Source: Bombus terrestris
Lineage: Eukaryota; Arthropoda; Insecta; Hymenoptera; Apidae
Direction of reading: 5' to 3'
Assembly: GCF_910591885.1 (NCBI RefSeq)
Contig: NC_063273.1
Span: forward strand, 5,394,001 to 5,458,000
DNA: 64,000 bases
Shown: positions 55,501-64,000 of the stretch, one piece after another
Position numbering within the stretch: position 1 is the first letter of the stretch
How the letters are laid out: every line of letters starts with the position of its first letter
The notes under the pieces: generated by a model
Told to the model about the DNA's origin: nothing
The model's input: only the letters and a program-made list of their open reading frames with translations
Database searches by the model: none
Program-made: the position numbers and the translations under genes

Positions 55501-58500
55501 GTTCGTGCACGGTTCGCCTCTTGTCGAGACGCTTTACAACGCACCGAGCAAATAAATTAACCCCGAATACGGGAGTGGAGCTGGTCGAACGAGGGACCAG
55601 CCAAACGCGGGAATAATATTTCGATTTGAGAGAAATAACCGAGGTCTAATCTGTTATTCCCCCTCCGAGCGTGACGCAGCTCCCCTCGCGCGTTTACCAA
55701 CGATACGTGACAGCTTATTTCCCAAAAGAAATGCCACGGTGCTCCCCTCTGTAGCGCGTTCGCTGCCTGCCCGCTAATAAAGTTACGTTCGACTTCATTT
55801 GCCTGTTACCTTGCCACTCGCTCGAATTAGACGAGAAAACGGAGAAACGAAGAACTCGTCCTGTTAACGTGGCGCATTTTCTTGGCGCGTGTGGACCAGC
55901 GTATCGAGGCTGGAAAGGGAGAGGGTGGACGAAGATTCGGAGAATACGTATATCGGCCGCATCGACGCGCGAGACAACTCGACTCCGCTTTGCTTCACTC
56001 GCTCGCTTTCTAGCCAAGCTACAATAGGATCGATATCCCGCTGGGGGATAAACCCCGTAATCCCCTGGCATCTGTAGACCACCTGCAGTCGAGCGTTTCG
56101 TCACGGATTCGTCGTCGTGCATTTTCCTCAGTGACACCCAAATCGGAGTCGATTCCAAATATTTAGACAAGCCTAACCGCGAAACGATGCCTATTGTCGT
56201 CGATCGATCCGATTGACTTTGACGTTTGCTTTTTTCAAAAATCCTTCGGAGTTCTCTAATGTGTCGTGCACCGAAAGACCAGTTCGATCGCGATCGATCA
56301 CGACTAAAGTCAAGAGGTCTTTCTGTTGTGCGTAAACCGGTCGTTGAAAAGTCGAAGAAAAACATCAGCCCGGCTCGACCGACTACCGGACCTTTTTTGA
56401 CGACAGGGATGAAATCGCGATGAATCGCAACGAGTCGCAGGAATTTCATCGGCCGACCCAACTTCTCGTAGCCGAGTTCGATCGGTAAGGCGGGGACGGG
56501 AAACGAAGAATCTCGTTAGTTCGGACTTAAGCGACATTCGAGCTAGGGGCCTGGAGAAGGGCCGTCTGCCGGAGAGTGGCGTGCCACCCAACCAAGAACC
56601 ACGGGACAAAAGAAAACCGAATCCTCGAAGGGCGAAATACGAGCCGGCGCTGCTTCCTCTCTCTCTCTTTGTCCCTTTCTCGCCTTCTTCGCGGTTCGCG
56701 CGTTCCTCTCGGACAGAGGCAGCTCTATTCGCTCGCTCGTACGTTCGTTCGCGTGCACGACCTACCGCGCGACGTTCGCCAATCTCGCCAACGGATATAA
56801 GCATGTAGCTCGATCGTTGAAAGATTGAGAGCGGATCTTGACATCGAATCGAAGAGAACGCACAGAAGATTGAATTTCGACGGGAGCACCGGGGTAATTT
56901 TGCCACGATCGGAGGAGAACGTGCAGCGGGGACTTTGCTATCGGGGATGGCGAATACACCCCAGGCCCCGTATCCCCGGCACGGTCGTTGGCAGCGCATT
57001 GGCAAATTAATTCGATGAATTAATAGGCGCTTCGGCGAGCGCGCAGCGCAGCACGCTGGCAACGAGCGGCCAATTCGGAGGCACGGGCTGCCCGAGCCAG
57101 CTACCGCACTGTTCCGGAGCCACCCACGCGAAACGATGCCCTGTGGTTCGCACCTACGTGCAACCGCGCGTACCTACGCTACCGCCGCTTTTCGAGAGCC
57201 AATCGATACCGGTGCCATCCTCGCCACCGCCATTTTATTTCGCGGCAAGCCCTTTTTTACCCCTACTGCCGCCGCCGCCGCCGCCGACACCACCGCCAAA
57301 CCTCGACCGCGGCAATTTTTAGACGGAAACGGAATCTAACGATCGCTTCGACCATCGCCCTCCGACTCTCTCCCTCCACTTCCCTTCGCGATCCCACTTT
57401 TTCCCAACGATAACTGCGTTTCGTCCAACGCGGAGCGATGGATTCGTTCAGATACACGTCTCTCTTCCAACATCCGCCGTTGAGTGAAAGAGACGGAACG
57501 TGCATCGTTCAGAGTCGTGGAAAAAGCGCGAGGAAAAGCTGAAAGGCGAAGAAAAGGAGAGAGGGTAAGAAGCAGGAGACGAAGGTGGAGAAGGACGGTC
57601 CGCGGCAGGCAGCGTAATCTAAACGAGCGATCGGGATCCGATCGAGATCTGATAATCGAGTTGTTGGCACCTGTGGCAGCGGACATAATTAATGTCGGCT
57701 AGGTGCTACCGGCTGCCCCTCTCCCCGTCCTAGTCCCGCTCGTTAATTCCCGGCGGGACATTACCGAGCAAATTAGGCGAGCCAAGTCTCCTTCTCTCGC
57801 TCGTTTCTCCGTCATCGTCGGCGACGCGCGCGCTTTTGCCTTTTCTTCGTTCCCTCGTTGTCTTCGTTAGACACGCACACTGGTACGCGTTTTTCGCCGG
57901 CTTTCGGTCCCGAAACACGCGGAATGAAGTGGCCAAGAATCGGTCAGGAAGTGGGCGTTCCACCGCGTCGACTTGCGAGAGCCAGTAGAAAAGGAAGAAG
58001 AAGAAGGACAAAAACGAGAGCAAAAAACAAGAATGAGAACGAGTAAAGTGAAAAGAGAAAAATACGCTATACGGCTATCATCGTCTACGTTGCTCTTTCT
58101 CTTTTACAGATTTTCCCTCTTCCTCTCTCTCTCTCTCTCTTTCTCGATTCTGTCCTCTTTCGCCTCGCTTTCCTCGTTTCCACGAGGAGAATCGACGATT
58201 CGACGCGTTCGTTGATCTCGAACGTTCGTCTCGAACCGTACGAGCAGATTGTTGTTAAAAGCGTGCGCGACTAGCGTTAAGGAATGAAAAGTAAAAGGAA
58301 AAATGGCGAATTCGAGATGCGATACGGTCGAAGGATACGATAGGATAGGAAAAACTCGGTGAAGAATGTTCGGCGGTGTTTCTTGTCCCGAACAAGCAAA
58401 GCCGTCTCTCTCTCTATGGCTGAAGAAGAGGGTGAGCGTCCGAGCAGAGCCGTTAATGTTTTGTGTATTCAAATAAAGAGCGTCGATGCGCGCATTCGCA

Positions 58501-59180
58501 CGCAACCGGCCTCGACCTGTGTCGGCCAGAGTCGAGCCGACTCGTTCAACGGTTAATGGCTTTATAATGCCTTCGTTTCGCATTAAAACGCCACAACGGT
58601 GCTCGCCTCCGATTCGCGGCGATATGTATGCCGCCTCCTCTTGCCAGAAAGATTTCTCGCCCGGACGCCTTTCTTTTCCGCACCTCCCGAACAGGCAGAT
58701 CGACCGACGATAATCTCTCGTGCTAGTCGAGTCGTTTTCTTCGGCGATCCCGTGGATTCAAATTTCCAAGGCGCGTCGTCGAGAGGTTCGAGGGACAAAT
58801 CCGGCGCTTTGTCCGGCCATCCTACGATCTCCGGTACTCGGTTAACCGAGGGAATTGAAATCGCCTATCCTGCGCAATCCGTCGGATTCCCCCTCGATGT
58901 CCGCGCGTGCCGCCAGTATCTCGACGGTCTGGCGACCATCTCTCGACGAACCAGGAAACCGAGGAAAAATTCCGTTTTCACCGGAAGGGAGGAGTTGAAC
59001 GGTACAACTCGTGTGTCATTACCGAGGCGACGGATCGATACTTCGGTAGACGCGGTGCTACGTGGCAATTCGTCGTTGCCACGCTTTGGAGCGAAGAAAC
59101 CGGGTCCGGATGGAGATAGGAGCGGAACGAATAAGTAGCTGCTGGTTGATAGTTGGTAGTTGGTAGTTGCTGCTGTAGGC
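52561..59180. other. Intergenic DNA, right part, downstream of the minus-strand T-box gene
   Basis: No gene was recognised. It contains a TTC-type run (53940-53962), a GCC run (57269-57290), a CT run (about 58120-58145), and AT-rich, TAATTA-containing patches at about 55430-55700 and 57000-57030. A 15-bp perfect inverted repeat lies at 57682-57696. Arg/Ser-rich frames here are treated as chance. Confidence 0.6.
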
Positions 59181-59192
59181 TTGGTACAAGAG

Positions 59193-59208
59193 TTTATTAG
59201 GGTTTATT
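59193..59208 (-). terminator. Candidate poly(A) signals of the minus-strand T-box gene
   Basis: TTTATT at 59203-59208 and again at 59193-59198 read AATAAA on the minus strand, about 700 nt after the stop. That is a 3' UTR length similar to that inferred for the plus-strand paralog. Confidence 0.45.
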
Positions 59209-59908
59209 TACAAGGGAACAGCTTGCACAGCGATATTTTATGCATCTTCACAACACAAGCATCAACGATATAACGCTCTATGCTAACGCTAATCGCCGAT
59301 ACCGGCGACAATGAATCGTCGCTTAAGCTATTTTGCGTGGAAAAGACGCAGAGCGCGTTCTCTTCGGACACGAACGCGCAACGTTCCGCTCTGCGTTTCT
59401 CCACGTCGAGTACGGAGTTGGAACATAAATAACGATAACGATAACGATAAGTCGTGATACGAAATATACAACTTATGTTACACGAACGAAGTCGATATTA
59501 CCTAGGTCTCGTGAATTCGTACGTATATATGTATAGCTATATACAGTAAAGGTCGTCATACGATTGATCGCTTAAGAATGCACATACGTGCGGCCAGGGG
59601 ATCCAACAACGACCGTACCGTATATACAGTGCTTCGTCTTCGTCTTCGTTTTCGTCTACGTCTTCGTCTTCTTCTTCTTCCTCTTCTTTTTCTTCCGCTT
59701 CTTCCCGTTACGTTGCTCCGATCGAAAACGCGAATTCTGCGACGACGTGGTTGTTGCCAGTGACGATTCCCGGTGAGGATCAGACACACGGAAGAAACGA
59801 CGAGAAGCGTGGCAGCGGGTCTCGTGCGGGGAGAAGTCGAGTGGTCCCGAGGTCGTGGAAGAGTGCGCGCGCGCGCGCTATACGGCGGCGCCGAGGGGAG
59901 GACGTCGA
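59193..59908 (-). other. Probable 3' UTR of the minus-strand T-box gene
   Basis: It lies between the stop codon and the first AATAAA signals. It carries two perfect UGUANAUA sites on the minus strand (59621-59628 and 59538-59545), a CTTCGT-type run (59632-59708), and a short AACGAT repeat near 59425-59450. Its end is inferred. Confidence 0.5.
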
Positions 59909-60533
59909 CTACGACGGCGACATATCCTGGGCGTCTCTTCCGAGACTGTCTGTCGGAGAAGGTGTCGCTCTTCGCGAGGGCGAGGGAGAAAGCGATGGCC
60001 CGACCGGGGTGGAGGACTTGGGGGCGGTGGCCACGTGGTACGGAGAGAAACGATGGTGCGCCAAAGCCAAGGCCGATGGATAGAGAGGCCGAGGAGCCGC
60101 TGGCCCCGTGCTCGGACTCTGCGTGCTGGAGCCTGCCAGTTGCTGTTGTTGTTGTTGTTGTTGCTGCTGCTGTTGCTGATGATGCGCGGCCGCGAACAGC
60201 GTCGGCCCGATCGACGAAGCCCACCACAGATGGCCGAGCTGTTGCTGTTGTTGTTGCTGCTGGTGTTGCTGCTGCTGTTGCTGCTGATGGCTGGTGCCGG
60301 CGGACGAGGCGCCGGGGTAGACGAGAGCCGCGGGCCCGACCAGCTGAGCGTACGGGCTGACCGCGACCGCCGCCGCGGCCCGGAGCAGCATCTGCGACCG
60401 CGCCGCCCACAGCGCCTTCTCCTCCAGGCTGAGGTTACCCACCGCTCCGGCCTGAAGTTGATCCATCTCGAACGGAAGCCGATGGGGAAACCTCAACGAT
60501 TGCTGCTCGGCCAGCATCGACTCCATCGTCTCC
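59909..60533 (-). CDS. mid/H15: Minus-strand T-box gene, last coding exon
   Basis: The acceptor is TTTCAG, read at 60534-60539 on the minus strand. The first base completes an AGG Arg codon, and 207 further codons precede the TAG stop. The tail has a conserved LSLEEKALWAARSQMLLRA stretch, two Gln runs, a WWASSIGPTLF segment and a HHRFSPYH motif (60035-60058). A 284-codon frame on the same strand (59556-60410) is a shadow in another frame. Confidence 0.93.
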
Positions 60534-61416
60534 CTGAAAGGGAAGCTGCTCGATTACGCGCGTATTCGCTCTCGCGGTGATTAGAGTTCATCGCGCCGCG
60601 TCCGTAAACACGTTCCTAAGATTTACCTCTCGAAATCGGTCAGACGAGACGAGTCCCGAAACCCCTTAGCGAACGGATTGCTGTCGATCTTGAGCTTTGT
60701 GATCTGAAACAGAAAAGTCAATCTTGGTCGTCGATTTTCGTCAGCCGCCGTCGATTTCCCCATCTCGTTACCTACGACGACTTTTCTCCAGTCGGAAGTT
60801 ACGTCATCGTCGGCCGCCAACGACGCGTATCGGAAAACGGTCGACCGTTTCGAAACGGTTCGTTCCATCGATCGAGAATCAACGGCTCGTAAAATTAGAA
60901 GAAGCCGGGAAAAACGACGCGGCGTTGCATTCCAGATAGGAGAAGGTACAGAACCGGGGAACGAAGGATCACGGTGACAGCGAGAACGAGGCGCGGTCAT
61001 TCGGGTTCGCGATCTTTCGAAATTCGCTGGAGAAAGTTGCCAGCTAGAAATCTACCCCAATTGGCTTTCGCGAGGGCAGCGTTCGGTCGTTTCGCGTTAC
61101 CGTCGCCATCCGGCCACCCACGATGCGGACGGAGCAGGTGGCATCGGTCAAAGTCGAATTAGCTCGGGGTGACGAGATTCTTCCCGTCTCATACTTCCGT
61201 AAACCTTCGACGGACGAAAGATTCCTCTTCCCCGCACCTTTGTCGTATCCAAATACCGAAACGATCGGTCGCGTTCGAAAAAGGAAAACGGTACGATTTC
61301 GCGGGGCGGCCGACTTGTTTTCTCGCTTTCGACGAAAAAAACCGTCCTTCGACTCGTCCTCGTTCGTTTCTCTCCGAAAATCCCTCGGAAGGGAAGGTCG
61401 AGATGGAAAGGTTAGA

Positions 61417-61448
<32 letters not shown>

Positions 61449-63746
61449 GCGGGATGTAAGAGAGAGCAAGCAACTGCGCGTGTTTGTGAGCGAGAGAGAG
61501 AAAGAGAGAGAGACAGAGAGGGAAAGAGAGAGAGAGGGAGAGGGAGGGAGAGAGAGGGTCGGGAGCTAGAGTCGGTGTCGAGTGGGTGGTCCAATTACCC
61601 TACGGTTTCGCGCTCAGGAGCAGCACGTGCAGCCTGGTAATAAGACTCTTTCGTTCAAAGCCGAGGCTAAGCCGCGCTAAGCCCGGAGCTGCCTCGGTTT
61701 TAGTTACGATTCCGCTGACATCATTAGCCAAACATCTGGCCCACCTCCGCCGTCAGCGTCGTCCTCGTCGTCTAGCTACTTACTTGGACCGCGCGCGTCG
61801 TTCCGCTTCGGTCTGCGCGCGGCGTCGTTCTCTTTCGGCTGTGTTCGTTTTACGATCAGCCGGCCAGCTATAGTTCACTCGCCTCGCGACCATACGCCTA
61901 TCTTTGAAATCGACCAGCACGGCCGCTACTTTGCGCGAACCGTTCGCTTTGATATCGTGCAGCTCCTTTTGCCGGATTCGAACCGGTGACGGACTGGACT
62001 CGCCGCCACGCGTCTATCGCGTCGGCGGTCTCGCGACGAGCACCGATTAATTTAGCAACTCGACGCGCACGCGGCTACGCCTTCTCCTTTCAGGCAAATC
62101 GAGAGGCGCGCGCCGCGCGGCCACCGCTTTTCGCCTGCGTCCGTCTATCGACACCGACACCGAACGCCAGTTTCCAAGGAATGCGAGGCCACGAAGATTT
62201 CGCGCTTTATCCGGATGAAAAACGAAATTCGCTGGTCGATCGTACGCGCGGCTATCCCAGCAAACGGTGATCAAGTTATACGATTTCACTGACACGATCC
62301 GACCAAACGGTTGGACCACTTCCCAGACCGATTTACAGCGTCCACGGTGGACGCGCGGCGAGTGCTACGCCATGATATATTTCCTCGCTCTCTCGATGCC
62401 AAACCATCGTCGGAACGTATAAATCGTAGCAGCCAGCGGCGCACTCTCCTGCCAGATATTTTACTCTATATCGGCCGGGATAGCGGGAATCGCGAAAAAA
62501 ATACCGGAGATTTTTGTCGTCGCCGGTATCGGTCGATGCGCGAGCGAAGGTCGTTGTCCTCTGGTTTCGTCGGATCGCCGTGCGATTCTGCAGGACCGAC
62601 TCGCGAATTCGCCGCTGCCAACGACAGGCCGACGCGATCGACGATGCACGAAACAAAGTCCACGGCGATCCGTCACGCGATATTCGCGAGCGTAAACCTC
62701 GTACTCGGCTGGGCTAAAGAAGGAAAGAAAGGGGCGCGGTTTTCAGGACACGAAGTACATAATTTTCAACGAAAGCTGAACAAAGGCGCGGTTCGATCGT
62801 AGTCGGTAGCTCGAGGACCGATCGAACAACGTTTGTTCATCGAACGACAGGTAGCCAATTACGTCCAGCTGCGAAGCGCCGATGAAAATTGAGAGAGAAT
62901 TTGCGAACGCGGTGAGCGGGCTTGCGTTTCTCTCTGTTGGGACCGATCGGTTCTTCGGACTCGGGGGAGTTTCGACCGTTTCCATTCACGAACCGCTAGT
63001 CGCGAAAGAAAGCGATTCGATCTGCTAACGCCAGCACCGATCGATCGTCCAACCATATGAATTTTTTCGCGTTTCGACCGAAGAGAAAGAGAGGGAGAGT
63101 AAGAGAGACGTAGAGGAGTATTCCCTCGCTACATGGTCCGATTCTGCTTCGGTCGCTCCCTCCACAGAAGCTCCGCAAAATGAAGCCGTAGGTAATTGAA
63201 AGGGATGCTTTCGCACCCGGTCCGCTACTAATAATAGATTTAATAGAGACGCGCTCATCGAAGAAGGGGTCCCGCGCTCGCTCGGCTTGGAAGCTCGGCG
63301 CGCACCACGGCCGCTATTTAGTGCCGGTTGCGCGCTGTCATGCTCCCTAAACTTACTATTTCTTTCGCTCTCTCTCTCTCTTTCTCTTTTTTTCTGTTCC
63401 TGGCGTTCTCTGTCTTCTTCACGGCGCGGCGTCTCGTCGAGAATTCGCGTTGTCGCGAACAAACTTCGCGAACGAAGCGAAATGTTCGTGGTTTGGCGTT
63501 CGACGCGCGCACGACGAAATCGAAGCGTGGCCGTGTGTGTCCCGGTGGCCGTAAGTAAGTACACGCGTGTGTGCCAACCGACCAGCCGCCAACGCGTACA
63601 GCCGCCGTGTGTGGTTTCCAGAGGGGCCTCCTCCTCTTCCTCTCTCCCGCCTCTGTCTCATTTGAACGCGATTATTTATGTTTTCTTTCGTTCGTGCATG
63701 CCGACGCCGACGCCTGCAGCCACTAAAACCATCGACTGCTTCTTCT

Positions 63747-63778
<32 letters not shown>

Positions 63779-64000
63779 CTCTTCTTCCTCCTCCTCCTTC
63801 GTCTCTTTCTTTTCTTTCATCTCCTCTTCATCTCCTTCGCTGTTTCCTCCTCTTCTCCACCTTCTTCTGCTTCTGCTTTTGCACCCGCTCTACCTTGTTC
63901 CGCGACGCGCTCGGCCCCGTCTTCTTTTTACGTTAGCGCGTCCTTACTTCTCGCTTCGTTCCCTCTCCTTCTTCGTTTCGTTTCTCTCCGCTTCTTCGCT
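59909..64000 (-). CDS. mid/H15: Second Tbx20-family T-box gene (midline/H15 paralog), 3' part only
   Basis: Only the last two coding exons are in the window: 60627-60703 and 59909-60533, separated by a 93-bp GT-AG intron. The first encodes ITKLKIDSNPFAKGFRD and SSRLTDFE, the end of a Tbx20 T-box. The second begins RETMESMLAEQQ, comparable to RESVESL in vertebrate Tbx20, and continues into Ala and Gln-rich sequence ending at TAG (59909-59911). Searching the minus strand of 60704-64000 by eye for the preceding exon (NSMHRYQPR block) found nothing, so that exon and the 5' end should lie beyond 64000. The gene is convergent with the plus-strand copy, as expected for a duplicated midline/H15 pair. 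It is truncated by the window, not broken. Confidence 0.92.
60120..60295 (-). repeat. In-frame Gln-coding runs of the paralog
   Basis: Two CAG/CAA runs (plus-strand about 60133-60180 and 60238-60293) encode Gln tracts on either side of the LGHLWWASSIGP segment. Mixed codons indicate they are not pure microsatellites. Confidence 0.85.
60534..60626 (-). other. 93-bp last intron of the minus-strand T-box gene
   Basis: The donor is GTAAAT (plus-strand ATTTAC at 60621-60626) and the acceptor is CAG (plus-strand CTG at 60534-60536). It lies at the same codon position and phase as the 8990-bp intron 5 of the plus-strand gene. Confidence 0.9.
60627..60703 (-). CDS. mid/H15: Minus-strand T-box gene, penultimate coding exon (T-box end)
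   Basis: This 77-nt exon has acceptor TTTCAG and donor GTAAAT. Its peptide is identical to exon 5 of the plus-strand gene except for Glu in place of Asp at the last full codon. Base differences are otherwise synonymous, a sign of strong purifying selection on the T-box. Confidence 0.96.
61411..61560. repeat. GA-rich arrays in the minus-strand gene's intron
   Basis: Two (GA)n blocks (61411-61452 and about 61490-61556), separated by about 40 bp of non-repetitive sequence. Confidence 0.8.
63737..63800. repeat. TTC trinucleotide run
   Basis: (TTC)n grading into CTC/TCC units. It is translated as poly-Glu on the minus strand, but that frame is low complexity and not a gene. Confidence 0.85.

Larger units (their letters stand above)
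60704..64000 (-). other. Intron of the minus-strand T-box gene, extending beyond the window
   Basis: Downstream of acceptor TTTCAG and lacking any recognisable T-box exon, this stretch is read as intron. It contains GA-rich arrays (61411-61452 and about 61490-61560), a CT run (about 63366-63392) and a TTC run (63737-63800). The corresponding intron in the plus-strand paralog is only 237 bp. Confidence 0.65.

Noticed and set aside
59556..60410. 284-codon minus-strand frame over the paralog's last exon
   Set aside because: It is an alternative-frame shadow of the real T-box exon, Arg-rich and Ala/Thr repeat-derived.
63419..63820. Minus-strand frame starting with poly-Glu
   Set aside because: The Glu run is the TTC microsatellite; the rest has no gene-like features.
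1..64000. CRISPR arrays, operons, ribosome binding sites or prokaryotic features
   Set aside because: The window is eukaryotic with spliced genes; no spaced direct repeats of CRISPR type were seen, only microsatellites.

Overview
The window looks like nuclear DNA of an insect, most plausibly a hymenopteran. This is inferred from GC-rich, CpG-rich intergenic DNA with abundant GA/CT and trinucleotide microsatellites, multi-kilobase GT-AG introns, and scattered decayed non-LTR retrotransposons. The species cannot be named from sequence alone. Most open frames are chance frames in CpG-rich DNA. The well-supported content is two T-box transcription factor genes of the Tbx20 family (insect midline/H15, also called neuromancer), arranged tail to tail.

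Layout: 1-8997 is 5' flank and probable upstream regulatory DNA. A complete plus-strand Tbx20-type gene runs from its ATG at 8998 to its stop at 36811. Six coding exons (8998-9181, 14098-14491, 20377-20650, 26796-26963, 27201-27277, 36268-36811) join in frame at every junction, giving 546 residues. It has an N-terminal eh1 (Groucho-binding type) motif, an acidic linker, the T-box across exons 2-5, and a C-terminal exon rich in Ala and Gln. Inside its second intron, on the opposite strand, lies a 239-codon open frame (18933-19652) with protein-like composition, a Cys cluster and two predicted membrane segments. It may be an undescribed nested gene.

The region 36812-59908 contains both 3' UTRs and the intergenic DNA. 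It holds a 5'-truncated Jockey-type LINE with perfect 13-bp target-site duplications (43671-44518), a more degraded non-LTR element (about 51310-52560), and a tRNA-like sequence with A and B boxes (about 51228-51302). A second, partial Tbx20-type gene lies on the minus strand. Its last two coding exons are 60627-60703 and 59909-60533, and its other exons are beyond the right edge.

The two T-box genes share the length and phase of the last T-box exon (77 nt), a nearly identical peptide there, Ala/Gln-rich tails, and a short C-terminal motif around R-(F/Y)-(S/T)-P-Y. Each probable 3' UTR carries two perfect Pumilio-type UGUANAUA sites. This fits an ancient tandem duplication whose copies act in overlapping patterning roles, as known for Drosophila midline and H15. 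Which copy is midline and which is H15 cannot be settled here.
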